A stretch of DNA of 64,000 nt. Origin: Trochalopteron elliotii. Its lineage: Eukaryota; Chordata; Aves; Passeriformes; Leiothrichidae. The notes beneath the pieces are model-generated. The model saw only the letters and a program-made list of their open reading frames with translations, had not been told where the DNA came from and ran no database searches. Position 1 is the first letter of the stretch. The number at the start of each line of letters is the position of its first letter. Below are positions 1-14,308 of this stretch, one piece after another. The DNA lies in assembly GCA_024734555.1 (NCBI GenBank), contig JANPWX010000108.1:227756-291755 (forward strand). The letters are read 5' to 3'. The translations under genes and the position numbers were made by a program.

Positions 1-3000
1 CTGCAATAGGATCACTGAATAATCTGAAATAATGCCCTGCAAGCAGGAACTGTGGTGCCAGTTCTTATGCCCTGAAATCAAACTGAATAGAAGATCTCTT
101 TCATATTTTTGGGGGAGGTTGTATAAAATATTTTATCCAAAGTATGGGCTACAGCATGGGTAGTAAAATGGAGATCACAGATGTAGCTGCCATGTAGCTC
201 TGTAATTTATCTGGGGACTGGAAATTTGACCTACTTGAAAACATTGACAATAGTTATAAACATTTTCAACAGCATGCATCATACAGGCAGCAGAATCAGT
301 GGGCAGTTAGTTTTCCAGGCTAGTAAGTGAAAAGAAAGTCCAGAAAGACAGTAATTTAAGTAGAGATAATATATCAGGTAGCCAAGAGTGGCAAGGGTCA
401 CTGGAAGGACAGGTAGAATTACCAAGGACTAAAAAACAAGGGAACATAATTTGAGGAAATTAAATTGGAGCAGAAACTATAAGCATAAATTAATGTTAGC
501 AGGCTGACAGAAGGAAGGGGTTTGTAAGGACAGGAGCTGAAGGATGAGAATTGTAGTGGGCTGTGTGATACACAGAGGATCAGTAACCAAACAGTAGCTT
601 TGCAGCATCAAATCGTGTGGGTGAAAGAGGCAAATCTTGCTGTACAGCTAGGATTTTAGGACATACTATTGCAGAATAGCAGATGTAGATGCTGAAAAAG
701 CTTTAAAAGTGGTTAAAGCACGAGAAAAGATTAAAAAAGGAGCAGCAACCATGATGTAAATCTTCCTGAAGTTCTGAAATTCCGGAAATAAATACTTTTT
801 GATGGATGAAGACTTCTTGATACTGTTTGCATATTGACTTCTCTCACATCCTGTGGCAATGATTTTCATAATTGGATTACTAGTCAAAAGAAAAAGTGGT
901 CCTTAATGCTTGCTTTTTGCACTTATGTTTTGTAAATTTTCGACTGTCCAGTAGGCCTTGCATGAGAAAAAAAAATCAAAAACACCCTTACCTATTGCCC
1001 TTTTCTATAAAATTTTTTAATTTTATAATAGATTCCTACATATTAAGATTTCAATGCAAACCTATCCAGGTGCATTTCTGTCTTAGCAATTCTTATCATT
1101 CTGTTTGTCTTTCTGATCACTACTGAAAACCACTATATGTTCAGAGGACCAACAACAATATTTGCAATGCCTCTTTTTTCTTTGGCAACAGGTAATTTAA
1201 TGCACCATGCAAATACAGTTAGAATTGTTTTTTCTCTGTGTATGTTCACAAACTTTTTATTGGTCACTAAAATGAAAGGTTAAATTCTGCCCCTTACCAA
1301 CATGTTTTCCTTCATTAACTCCTTGGTGTCAGCCTTATTCTTGATTACTGTGAATAATTTTAAAATGGTGAATAGCAATCATATTTTCTTAGTCTCTGAA
1401 GCTTCTCTTGGCTTTAGTTGAAGAGCATTTCCAAAAGCTATTGTTTCTCCATTATGTTTCATCCATTTTACTCATATTCCATGCTCACTGAGTTTATTAA
1501 AATGCCCTATATTAACTTTGTAAATTCTGATTCAAACAAATGCTGTTAAAACAAACAAACAAACAAACAAACAAGCAAGCAAGCAAACAAAAAAACAACT
1601 TCACCATAGTTACTATGTGTCTAGTGACATAGTGTTACATTATGTGTTGGCTGGAAGTCAGGTATAGCAGAGCACTTCAGAAACTGTCATTATTATTTTT
1701 ATTAGCTGTTGTCCTCTGATACTGAGGCTGGTTTGAATGATAGTTCAGAACTAATTTAATTCCTAGAGAAACTGAGTGATGAATCCAGTTTGTGGTGGAT
1801 TTTTTACTGTTCTTTTTTCTGAGTCCTTCCAAAATATCTTCGATAGTTATTTGAATAGAGCAAACATTCCAGCTGAGCAAGTTTTTCTCAGCCTTCCCAT
1901 TTAGGTTAAAATTAGAAGCTTCCTAAGCTGTTTTGCAGTCAAAACTGATGCAAAAAGGCAATTTATTTTTTTTCCTTTGACCTTGTACCAGTGAGGGTAC
2001 TTTTTACACCTTGCTTATCTGTCAGCCCCACTGTATTTTTTCCAGGTTCCCTGCTGATGTTGAGGCCATGATGAACATCTGGTACTTGATATGGAAAGAT
2101 ATCAGAAGCTGAAACAGGGTTGTAGACACAGTTGCAATAAAATTTAAGAGAAGTAATTATTTTGATATGTTGTCAATAAGTGCTATGTAGGAATTGCTGA
2201 AGCAAGAAAAAATAAGATTTTGGTGAACAAGAAAAAATAAGGTAAGAAAGAAGAGAGCTGGCAAGGTCCTATAAAACAAATGAGGCAAGATTTAGAGACT
2301 TATGGAGAGAAGATAGAGGTGGGGATTTTAAAAATATATACATTTCATTATTCCAAAAAAAAGAAATTCATTCTTTCAAACGTGTTCACTTTCCTAGCTC
2401 AGCATGGGACAAAGCCAATTGGAGAGATGGCTTCTGCTGTTGTAGCAGCTCATCTAATTGTCAGTTTCATGACACACAAAATGAACAACTGATATCTCCT
2501 GAAGGCCATTTCAGTTTACAGTGATGTCAGACCCATGCACAGCTGTTTGACCATGTCAGATGGTATGAAATCAGTGATATTAGTTGGAATTTGGCATGCC
2601 TGGTAGTCAAACCATACATCTAGCTTCTAAGGATGGATTTTAAGAGAGAAAATCTCTAGGTACTTTAGTTTAAATGTTCTTCATCTTCTAGGTATCTCAG
2701 TTTCTTTATTTGTAGATTATGGGTAATATTTACTTCTTCTCAAGGAACTGTCTATTTCTACTCAGTTGTTGAGTTGTTGTGTCCAAATGAATCCCTACAG
2801 GAATATTAGAATTCATAAAGCTCAAAAACTGAAAGGTCTGTTTCAATGCTGAATAATTTTCTTTTTGGTTCTTCAAACACCAAGACAGAATATGTAGTTT
2901 GGAAGTTCCCAGGCTCACATGGGGTTGCTGTTCAGAACATTGCATAATGGCCTGACTTTTCTTACCCGTTGCATTTCAATTGATATATGAATATCAACAA

Positions 3001-5208
3001 AGATTGTAAAGAGCTCATGAAAATACAGAAAGTGGATCTCAATGTCAAACAGTAGAAGGTGAGTATTTGCTGAGCACATAAAAAGAATGGTGGGGAGGAA
3101 TCTAGCTGGGAGTTTTAGCTAGGAATAATCCAGAGGAGTGTAGATAGCTGAGCTCTTGGAAGCATGATGTAAATGCACTCTTCATACCTCAGCTTTCTGC
3201 TGAATGCTTTATTCTTCTGAGCTGTTCTCAATGTAGCCTGTCTTCTTTTGCCATCCTGCTTTGCTATATATAAATGTTGTTACCCAGGGAAGCCTTTTCT
3301 CATTAGAATTATATTGATAAAAAGATGTGATTTTTTTTTGCCTTAACACTAAGCATAAAGCTGTCCTATATGCCCACTGAAGGAGATGGCCTTATTTTGG
3401 TAGGATAAACAGTGTTCTAGCCTCAAATCCCTAAGATGGTTTGGCACAAAAGACAAATGCATATTTTCCTTACGAATTATTAAATATTCTGATGCCTGTG
3501 ACCTTCATTTCTATTCTCTTTTTCATCTTGTCCTTGCTCTGTCCACCCTTTTCCTTAAGCAGGACTATGGAACAAGTGCCAATTCTCAGAACAGTTAACT
3601 TGCACCCAGACAAACTTACACCTAGGTTGTTAAATTCAGACACAAGATAAACTATAAATGATCCATAGATATTAAAGGTAGAGTTTTTTTCCCCTAAATA
3701 TTAAAATATATCAAAATCTATAAAACACTTATTCTGCTTATTTTTTTTTTTAATCGCTGGACATATTTCATGCAGAAGAAACATTGATTTAATTCTTGTA
3801 TAGTCCACTCTGAGTTTTTAGGCTGATTTTTGGCTGGGAATCTCATTTTTCTGCATTTCAGAAGCCGGACTTGGATAAAAGTTAAACTTAATAAGAACAA
3901 AATTTTTGTTTTACATATTATAAATTTATCATTAAATATTAAGGGGTCTATAAATCTTCTGATCCTTAAGCAAAAGCAGTGCAATTTTTATACATGCAAC
4001 CAATGGTGTTTTTTAATAAAATATTATGACAACAATGTTTCTGTACCTTCTGAGGCCCTGTTTTTTGTCAGTAATTTTATTTTATTTATTCTATATCCAT
4101 AGATCAAATTTCCTGGAACTGTCTTCTGTTCTTAAAAGTAAAAGAAATTTGTTAATGTTTGCAAAATGAGGGTGCAGATGCAGTAACTTGTTTTTCTTAC
4201 ACTATTTCCTTTTTTAATATAAGAATTTACTTCTGGAAATTATTTATTGTTGTGCTGTAAACTGAAATTGCCCGGCTTTTTGCATCTCATTCCTCTGATA
4301 ATATTTTAGAGGAATTTTTTGGTTCCATAGATGTCCTTTAGTGCCTATCATTCCATCTGTCGATTTCCAATTATTTTCTACATATTTCTATTAACTATGA
4401 CAACATGAATCTTTGAACACTTTCCTCATCCCATTCTTTTCCTTGTAACATTGTTCTTTGAAGCAGAAGGGCTTAAATCATTCTTCAAAATACTCTGTGT
4501 CATCAGATGTTTTGTCTGAGAATGTGGACCTGAATATGGGGTTCTGTGCATGGAAAACCTGGTTGCATTTTAGCAACTTTAACTAAGACCATATGTCAAT
4601 TTGAGAATTTAGTCCCAGTCCCTATGCTGCCACTTGCACAAATATGGAAAGCTACTGAAATGGTGTGTGTTAGCAGAAATGAGATACTACCTTTAGAGGC
4701 AGAGCACACAAATTGTGCGTCAAATACTTCCTCTGGCTTGCTCTACAACTTGGACTTGACTGATATGATGGTTTCGTGTCTTTGTTACTCCCAAGTTGTA
4801 ATGTCATTCAAATCCTCATATTCATAATGGGTTAATTTAAAAGCTAGCAGGCATTGCTGCTTTTGCGTAGAGGAGATCACTTTATGGATGCAGCAAAGCC
4901 ACGTGATGTGATGTCATTCTCTTGACCCTGAAGCAGATGAAAATGACTATCCCAGAGCTAGATTCAGCCTCCCTTCACTTCAGCTCCCAATAAATTTGTG
5001 TGGCAGAAACTTGTGCAACTTGCTCAATTTCTAAAGAGTATTTCAGCCATCAACAGGTCATTGATTCCAAAGGTGAATAAGCATCTTAGGTACCTGGGGG
5101 AATCTGAACAACAACAGAGGGTAGAATTTGCATTGAAGGTTTATTATGCTGCCTTTGGTAGCCTGACACTGTCATCTCCTTTCTCTTAATAGGAGGTTTT
5201 CAGCCAGT
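1..5208. other. anonymous AT-rich noncoding DNA
   Basis: I see no gene here. Open frames are at most 93 codons (4546-4827, +), show no recognisable domain, and have no splice context that favours them. The only structured items are the AAAC tract at 1548-1598 (listed separately) and a 14-base phrase, caagaaaaaataag, present at 2203-2216 and again at 2228-2241. No transposon edges are visible. The stretch is compatible with intergenic or intronic DNA. Confidence 0.6.
1548..1598 (+). repeat. (AAAC)n A/C-rich simple repeat
   Basis: AAAC units run for about 50 bases, with three AAGC/AAGC-type variants in the middle and an A-rich end. This is one of about sixteen A/C-rich tracts (on either strand) in the window. 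No retroposon body is recognisable immediately 5' of it. Confidence 0.9.
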
Positions 5209-5317
5209 TCATAGAGTCATAGAATCATTATAGAATCATTAAGTTTGGAAAAGATCATTGAACACAACCAGTAACTTAATAATTTCCAGTCCACCACTGA
5301 ATCATGTCCCTAGGTTA
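5209..5317 (-). mobile_element. CR1 LINE, 3' end fragment
   Basis: On the minus strand this ends in the CR1 3' terminus. On the plus strand the repeated 'atagaatcatt' units at 5214-5240 are followed by a decayed 'gtttggaaaagatcattgaa' phrase, and by 'ccaccactgaatcatgtccc' at 5291-5310. In CR1 this order is the reverse complement of the 3' UTR and the last part of the 3' region. Only about 110 bases are preserved, which is typical of 5'-truncated CR1 copies. Divergence is high, so the insertion is old. Confidence 0.8.
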
Positions 5318-8300
5318 TTTCATTCAACTTAGCATTTGGCTGCTGCCAATGAAAGAGCTGAGGATGGTTAATATCTCTGAGAATCAGGTGTTCCCATCTA
5401 TTAATTCATGCAGCTTCTGGATTTTAAATCTGCGCTTTGTCTTCTCTGTGTTCATCTGATTACAAAAATACATCATATTGTTTTAAGGAAGTCTGTGCAG
5501 CTGTGACAAATCAAAGCAAACAAATCACTCCCTAGCCTAAGGTAGCAGTGGAGAGAGCTCAGAGGACCAAAACAAGTCATGAAGGTCTCATGATTTACCC
5601 TCGGGAAATTTGAAAACTGAGTTTTTTCCTAGAGAAGTCTGTGAAAATTGTTTCTTTACAGTGAAATCGCCTTGTTTATTGACCCTTGGACAAAATCACA
5701 CATTTTAATAGATATTAAAATACTTGAGATAATTTGCAAAATTATCTTTCCCTGTTGGAAATTGACGAATTTATTTTGTTTTGTTTTTTGGTTCAGTCAG
5801 CCCAGCAGTAAGTATAGTGTGGTTGCTACTACAAAAATAAGTTGATAGAAATATTTCAGAAGTTTTCCTTTTGCTGCTCTGTTCTTTCTTGTTTTTCAGC
5901 CACCTATAGAACTGACCTTTCTAATTGAAATTTTGATGGGGAGGTTCTGAAAATCAAAGATTTTTTTGATCCTTTCATATTAATGTTGACCAGTGTGATA
6001 GAAGACCAGATGCGATTGGCAAGCTAATTGTTTCCAGGCAAATAAATTGCATTTACAAAAGCCCTCTCAAAATCTAGTCTGATTTAGAGACTTGTTCTGG
6101 AAATGTTTCCTTTTTGTTTAACATAAAGAATTTTTGTTTTAAGTTGTTAGTCTATTATTTATTAATCTATTTCTTTTTTAATATATTATGTTACTAATGG
6201 GCGGTAGAGTAAAAAAAACACCCCAGAAAGATAGTGCACTCCTAGGTGCTTATTAAGTTTACTAAAGTTTAATACTTTCATGGTATTACAGTCTACAGAA
6301 CTGACACTGATAATCTTGATGATATTGGATTTGCAGATTTAAGATTTATGATGTTTTTCTGTCCAGTCCAGTCATGCTCAGTGTTTATCTTCATTGCATC
6401 CTTTTGTTGTCTGGCACAATAAGGACCTGATATTGTGTGAAGCCTCCTGGGTCGTATTGTCCAAAATAAAGAAGTCTGTAATCATATTCAAATATCTAAT
6501 GCAGCCATAATTATTGTTACAAAAAATTATTGTGCACCTCACCTACATAAACTATTGTTCAATGGTAAATGTTTTTTGTAAGAATTTTAAATGCAAGCCA
6601 TAGTAGTAATGAATAATGGCTGTTATGGTATTGGCCAGATTTTTCTCCTAGGATTCAGCTAAATAACTCTGGCTTTGACTCTTAGAGATTAACAAAACAC
6701 ATCTGTTTTACTACCTGATCAATGTTATAAGTCATAAGCAGAGACTGTATCCACAGATAAAATGGTGTAATTGGGATTTTGCCAGCCTCATTAGTGTCAT
6801 TGATTAGTTTGCATTATTCTGTTTTATTTCCACTTCTTCAGAAGTTATGTCTTGTGCTAATTTTCCTGTTGCTGCATTTTTAATATAAATGCAGTTCTGT
6901 CTTTGTTTTGTGCTGTTTTTTTTTTCTTCTGAGAGTAATTCTTTGAAATATGTTTAGGCTCAGATTTGTCATGATAAGATGCCTTTTGAAATTGTGTAAA
7001 AGGAAAGTAAAAGGGTAGTAATTTACTAATATGAAACCTGAGGCAACATCTAAAAAGAAGCTGCTATAAAGGACAGTGCAGCTGAGTAAGCCTGAGAATG
7101 TACAGGTGACTGAAATAGCATGAACCACACAAGCAGTTTTGCTGAAAGAATGGAAGGCTGCCACATCCACATATAGATGCACCCCGCTTTTAGCTGGAGA
7201 AGGTCAGAGACAAAGAAACCTTGAGCTTTGGATTTATGCATACGCAGATGACAGTTGTCTCCTAAAGGAGATATTACAAAAGAGGGGACAAAGTCAAACT
7301 GATAAGAGCTTGTTAGTGCAATCCAGGCTCAGCCAGTTCCTTTCTTTTTGAAACTTGCTTGAGTGCCACAAGCATGCAGTCAAAATGTAGTCGTGTCATA
7401 CCGAGTGGTGAAATAAGGTGGGGGGGGGGAACTCGGCAGTACAGTGGAAAGTATTCAGGACACAGACACAGCTATAGGTTGCACTTGTGTGGTGTGAAAA
7501 GTTAAAAACATCACTCCCTTGAACCTCTCCTCTGCCCTCCAGCTATTGTCATACCCAACGATGGAGTAATCTCACAGATTAATTTTGTTTCAGATCTTAA
7601 AAAACTAGGCAGCTAGTCTGAACTAAATGCATAGTTCTCTTTCCAATCAGTGAAAAATGAATTAGGAAACTCCAAGATGTATTTAGTCTCTGATACTTGG
7701 CCCTAGTGAAAGGAACAAAATTGTTGAAGAGAGCACAACAGAAAGCAAGCCTTACAACCTGCAGAAGCTGGAAAACCAAAACTTGCAAAATAAATATATG
7801 TACCTGCAAAAGGCATAAGCAAAAAAAAAAGTAAATTGTTCGGGGAACTGCTGAAAATTTTCCTATTAATTATTTTTCCAGTGAATTTTAGACCCAACCT
7901 AAATTAAAAGTACATTTATGCCACAAACAAATTCTTGCCACAGACCTGCTCTACATTGGGCAAAATGTGGCGTGGTCAAGAGAATTTTTTTTTTTAACAC
8001 ATATAAGAGACACATCTGAATTGAGATTAAAGGTTTTAGAAAAAGTGTTTTGGAGGCTCAAAAGCAAGTATCTCTACCTTAGGAGAAAAAGAAACCTATT
8101 TGCCCTTGTAGTATTATAATTTTAGAGTATCTGAATTATTTTTAAAATAGGAAGTTTTTGTGTGCCCATAAATAATATAAATAAGATTAACTTGCCTGAA
8201 CATCCCATTGGTCTGTGTATTAAAAAGAAAAAGAAAAGTGTGTTTCTTAAGGTTAATTTTCTTTGTTGGCAGAAGTATACTTGATATAACCCTTTGTAAC

Positions 8301-9126
8301 TCGCAGTTTAGGAATTAGTACAGAATGTAATGGTCAGTAGTGACTGGTGAGCATTTCACTGTTGTACTAGCTTTCCTTATTAATTATTCACACCAGTAAA
8401 AGTACTGCTTTTTAGGAGAATCTTCTTTCTTACCCAGATACCATCAAAACTGATGCCAAATTTGTGCTTGAAAAAATTCTTGACTGAAAAGCCACCACAC
8501 ATCAGTTGCCCTGATTTAGTATTCTGGGCTCCTTTTCTGTACATTTACTCAACACAGACACACTCCAACAGAGTGTGTTTGCCTCTGTGCATCAGTAGCA
8601 TTAATTTGATCTGCTCTCAAGACTAGACTGTTTGCTAACCCCGTGCAATGCCTGCGGAGGGTCTTCAAAATCTTCAGGTCTGGCCATGACAGACGTGCCA
8701 ATGTGGGAGTGTCCAGCTGCTGTCCTGACATCTATTTGACTCCCGCTGAGCTGCTGGGACTTACTATGACTTTTATGAAGATGAGTGGAATACAGAGAGG
8801 AGTCATTTGGGAGAGATTTCATGACAATATGTGCTCTGAGCAGCTGGATGTCTGCAAAGCTACTAGATTAACTCAATCATCTTGTAAAAGGGAAAATTTT
8901 AGTGATGGGTAAAAGGCATTTCCTGAGAATCAAATCTTTCAGTAGGAGTGACACTTTCCTTTTCCAAGTCAGATGAAACCTCAAAGTATTTGTTATTCTT
9001 TTTCCAATATACGTTTAATGTTTAAATTAAATAATTAAAACTCTTTGTATTCTGTGATGTATTGATTGTATAATTAAAGGGTTTAGTAGTCATTCCATAA
9101 TGAAGCATAATTTCCATCATAATTGT
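5318..9126. other. anonymous AT-rich noncoding DNA
   Basis: No gene or transposon is recognised. There is a G10 run at 7420-7429. A somewhat GC-richer patch at 7040-7350 holds a 70-codon plus-strand frame (7139-7351) containing the residues YADD; see findings. A second GC-richer patch at 8600-8830 holds an 89-codon frame (8643-8912, +) with no recognisable domain. Both are most likely chance frames. Confidence 0.55.
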
Positions 9127-9186
<60 letters not shown>

Positions 9187-9195
9187 CAGACAGAC
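9127..9195 (+). repeat. (TAGA)n / (CAGA)n tetranucleotide microsatellite
   Basis: About 15 uninterrupted TAGA (GATA) units run from 9127 to 9186 and then grade into CAGA (GACA) units up to about 9195. The perfect core implies a young and probably length-variable locus. GATA/GACA mixtures are the Bkm type, known from many vertebrates. Confidence 0.97.
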
Positions 9196-12100
9196 CATAA
9201 TGGTTATATTTCTAGCACAGACTGTGGTTTAATATCAACTTGCTTTGTTTTGGTTTTCAGTCAAATGCACGAAGTGTGAGATGCAGTGCTGGAATGCACT
9301 GACTATAAGGAGTTTAAATTCCCCATGAGGTCAATGAAGTCTAGAAAGTAATTCAGCCTTTCTGTCTGAAGAAGACACATGGTTAGGTATTGAATTGTTT
9401 GCTACATTTCACAAACTGCAATAGGTTACCCTCCATACTTTGTTACAGATATCTTTTGTAGGTATTTAAACCTGAAATAAGTTCCCCCACAGTATTTCTA
9501 ATTGCAACAATATCTTTAGTGTGAAGAGAAAAATTGCAGTTTGCTGCTTTAGCATTTTGTGTTGCAATGTTAGCAAATAAGAAGCAGTAGCAGCAATAAC
9601 TTGAGCTGTTACTTTTATGGCTCTTTTGTTTCATGCATCTTCTGGGGATTTTCAAACATTTGCGTTTTTAAACAGCTTCTCTACAGAGGTATTCTGTCTT
9701 TTGAGATGTAATTTCAAAGGACTGAAAAAAAAACCAACCCAGTAAATACATGAAAAGATATAGACTATCTCCTGGACTACTAATTAACATTCTCAACCTT
9801 TCTAAAGATTCATGAAGTTCAAGGATTTTTCTTGAAATATCAGATTTTTTTTGTAAAAGAAATTTACTATTTGACAATTCTTATTATAGAGTTAAGCATA
9901 ATTAACTAAATATGGACTGGCCTGTTGCATCTGTGGTTTTTTTCCCAGTGATTAGACATGACAGTATGTTATCTTCAACTGAGAGATGGAAGGTAATTCA
10001 GTTTTCACAGAACTTTTATGTAATACTGATTGAATTATTATTCAAGATATGTGCCATGTTTTATGTGGCATTATATGCTCACTGCTATTATTTATGATTG
10101 AGGTGTTGTATTACCTTCTAGGTATTCACAGGTGTGATAGGTCCAGAGAGATATTTGCAATGAATAGTGGAAAGCAGACTTTGATATTTTGAGATTTTAG
10201 AATTATTTTCTGCATTTTCTTTAGTGTTTTTTGGAGAAGATTTTCTTTAAATCGTGCACGCAAATGGCAAACATCTTTTGCCATACAAAAATGTGCAGTT
10301 CTCTAGATCAGTTTGGAAACATGACCTTTATAAGACTGTATTGCAGGTGGAAGGGAATGAAGATTCAAACCCAGCATTCTGCTGAGGGATGCAGTAGGTA
10401 AATTACTGCTTCATTGTTGCATGAAATTATTAAGAGTTTTGAAATATGTGATAACATGTATAGGGAGGGAATAACAGTTAACATAATAGTTTCATTCTAG
10501 AAAATGAAAATGTCGGTTTAACTCTCCCCTCTGCTAAATTTGTTTTTCAGCTGTTCATTAAGAAGAATGAAGGACAATAAATGTTCCTGTCTTGTTTCAT
10601 GCCCAGAGTGATTTTGGTGATGTAAGGGTTTGTGGAAATAACATTTTCCTGTAAGTCAAACATGTGTAGACTGAATTTCTGCATTCTAGACTTTAATTTC
10701 ATATCATTTTGTGTTTTTCATGGGTTTACATGTTTATTTATGAAACTGTTAGGCATTATTTGTTTATTGGTTGTATAATCTAGAGATATTATTAAGATTT
10801 CAATTAATAGTCCTTTCTTAAGTGTCTGGCATATCAAAACATTTACACATCCCTAACATGACTGCACTAGCCCTGTGAAACAGGAGGTATTTTAGTATGT
10901 ACCCCAGGAGAGTTCTACTTAACTTAGCAGAGCACAGAGAAGTCTTCCTTGCAGCTATCACAGCTCTGGAAGAATTTTAAATATTTAAAGACTCTTTGTA
11001 GCAGTCTTGTCTTTCTCTTCTTATGAAATCCCCATCATTTTTCTAAAGACAGTAAGTCTAAATGTAATTGCCTTTATTCTGTGGTGAGAAACAGTGTCAA
11101 ACTACTTTCTTTACAGAAAGACTAAATGCCTGCATCTGATAAGACATGCTTGGATTTTTCTGTTGTAAAACAGGGCATGCATGTGCCTTTGGCTTTCCCA
11201 TTCTTGAGAGCCCCCATGAACTCTGTGACAGAAGCAAACAGAGGCTCAGCAAGGCTGTGGCAGTTTCTTCTCACTGATAGTTCGACAAGCTGAACTCTAT
11301 TGATGAAATTTCAAGAGGGTCACCAAGACAATGAAAATCATGCAGTAAGTCATTGCATGAGAGGTCCATTGCTGAGTCTGGCAGAGATCAAAACAAGTTT
11401 TTTACTTGTTTCATAACATTAATCAATAGGAAGGTGTGCTAGGAGGGTGAGATGCTTGATTTTTTAAAATTTAAAAGAAGAGATTAGTGCAAGCCCTAGC
11501 AGCAAGAGCCAGGTGAAAATGGATGGCAAATAGAGCATCGTCAGAAGTAAAAGATGTCTGAGAGGCTGGTGAACTTTGAATAAAGAGATATAGTCAGTAT
11601 ATGGAAATACGTGGATCCAAACTGACATTCTTGTGATTTGGAATAAATATGGACAATACCTTCTCAACAGAAGCAACTCTGTTTTGAACACTATGTTCGT
11701 GACACAGTGTTCTAGCACCTGATTACTTACTCTAGCACCTAAGTACTGAGGGAATGTTTATTCAGCACAGTTGAGGAGGTTTTCTTTATCTTCATGGAAG
11801 TAGAGAGCCTTACTTCACATTTGATTGTATTTTCAAGAATGGTGAAGCATTCCTGCCCTCTTGGTAGAGAAATGAAGACCACCATCCTAAGGTGTCTCAA
11901 GCTGCTCGTGCAAAAAAAATGACTCACTTGATGCCAAATTTTTAAAAGTGAGTCATGGTTTTATTTATAAGGAGTAGGTAGGAGGATATGAGAACTCCTC
12001 AAGTCCCCTTAGGTTTTAGGAAACCCAGTGAAAACAACTTTTAGTTGTCTAATCTGGGCAAATACTGGCAGTGTCCATTTTTTCCTGGTACCTCAATAAA

Positions 12101-14308
12101 CTTCCATTCTTACTTCCTGGAGTGTTAATTTTGAGGAAAAGGAGGTAAAGAAGAGACACTATAAAGTAGTAAAAAGTGGGAAAAGAAACATTCAGCAATC
12201 ACTTGGTACCCCTTTTTCAAACTGCCTTAGAAACAGATTCAGCTCTGATGAGGAGCTGAATTCCAAGCCATCTGTGAATCCTCAAACTTGTACACCCACA
12301 ATGGAAAATGGGTATAATTTGTTTCTATAGCTGCTTATGGGATCTGCCAAACTTTTTTTCCTCTTTTGGTTGCTTCTCTTTTCCATCTACATCCGTCTTC
12401 ATCCTGATTTTCTCTGAATTTCTGACCAGTTAGAAGAGGATAGAAGCACCATCTGTTCTTGAGAAGCTCTAAGTTTGGCTTCTTCTGCTGTTAATCAGCA
12501 GCAGATCAGACTAAAGCACAGCAACTGGCATTCCTTAACTATAATGTATATTACAGCAAACATGAGCAAAAATTATATGGATCCATGTTTAGTTACTAAA
12601 CTAAGTATGGCATAGCTACTGTGGGATTGTTGTTTAATTGCTTCACAAATATATTGAGTAATCCAGATTTTGCACTCCTGAGGACATTTCTATCTGTAAA
12701 CAAACTATATCTGAACATTTTTCATTCTTTTTGGCATTTCATTTGCAGTATTTACTTAGGTATAATCTATAATCCAATTAACTTTTCCTCCAACAGTAGC
12801 ACTAAATGTTATTTTACAATAAGTAGAAATCATGGTAAAAGATGTGAAGATTCTTTGCTTTCTCTTTGTGTCTATTGGATAAACTGGTGTGAAATCACAT
12901 ATAAGAGAAATCACATTAATTGTAAAAAATATGTGTCACTTCAAGGCAGCATTACTTTTAAAACTCCACCTGGCAATCACACCAATAAGTATGTTAATTA
13001 GGTTTTTCTTTAAAGCATTGGGAGTTCATAAGTCATTAGTGACTGTGAGTCCTTAGGTGCAAATGAGTCAAAATAATTCAATAGTATGCATGGCTTCATG
13101 AAGAAATGTGATGAGAATTGCTGTTTGAATCTGAGTAGTGTGCTGAGTTTTGTGCTGTGACATTTGAAGACTGAAAATGCATGTATATGGAATAGTTTCC
13201 TCCCCTTGTGAAAATGGAGGAGTAAATCTTACCAGTGTTTTGTCATGACTCAATCTTAATTTTGATCCCCTGCTTTTATCGCTACAGCATATCCAATCTT
13301 TTTTCAAACCAATACAAATAAAAGCATCGCAGTCAATTCCTGGTTTCTGATGTTATGACAAACTGCAGTGAAGGCCCATTATTCTGTCTCCTTTCAGTGA
13401 GCAGTAGATGAAGGAGGAATTTCACCCTAAGTGCTTTTTTCACTGGAATCTCCAGATGGTCTAGTGTTACTGTGCTGCATCCGACACACTGACAAATAGG
13501 CTGTCAGTGAAGATTTTTCCTGTAATGTACACTGTGAAACGAAGCCATCTACTTGTTGATATACATTGTTTGAAGTGTGTGCAGTTTGCCATGAGACATC
13601 ACGGGAAGGTGACACATCTTTGCCTCTGTATGAATGCAATGCTTGATTGAAGTGAAACTGATGTGGTGGTTCTGAGATGTCAAATGAAGTAATGTGCCAA
13701 TGAAGTAGCTATGCAGAACTAAGTCAAAAGTATTCCTGATCTTTATGAGGTGTTATTGCCTCTGTATAGGCCCTCGAGATTTTCTTATTGGAGTGGTCTG
13801 ACTGGATGGAATTAGCTAAATCCATCAATGTTTGGTTACCTACCATTAACTAAAATAATAGAAATAGGGATCCTCTTACTCAGTTCCTCATTGGATTGAA
13901 GGCTACTGCAACACTGGTGATTTGGAAGCTTAACTAAACTGGAGGAATCAGAATCTTAACCTGTTACCTGTTTTCCATACTTTGCTGTATCTCTTGGTAG
14001 AATTTCACTTGAAATAGTTTAATTTTCCTCACATTACTCCTGCTGTGGATTTTGACCACAGAATTTTTCATGTTGTTGACTATGCTGCATGTTGATAACT
14101 AATTAGTTTCAGCAAATCACATATGTTGTCTTGGCTTTGCTTTTTTAAAGTGAGTCATAGTTCAGTGTGACCAATATGGGTCTGCATTTAGTCTCACAGA
14201 GTTACTTTTCTATTTGTTGGAAGACAATTTGGTCCTCAAACTACTTAACTCATAATCCATATGTGTGTCATTGATTCACCAGAGAAGAATATAATTTACC
14301 AGGAATAG
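9196..14308. other. anonymous AT-rich noncoding DNA
   Basis: No gene is recognised. The largest open frame is 126 codons (12621-13001, +). It is rich in N, I, F, Y and K, as expected from AT-rich random sequence, and shows no domain. Frames at 11464-11718 (-), 13068-13307 (-) and 13427-13639 (-) are equally featureless. I see no repeats with recognisable edges. Confidence 0.55.

Noticed and set aside
12621..13001. 126-codon plus-strand open frame
   Set aside because: Its composition (N, I, F, Y, K rich) fits AT-rich random sequence. No domain, promoter or splice context is visible.
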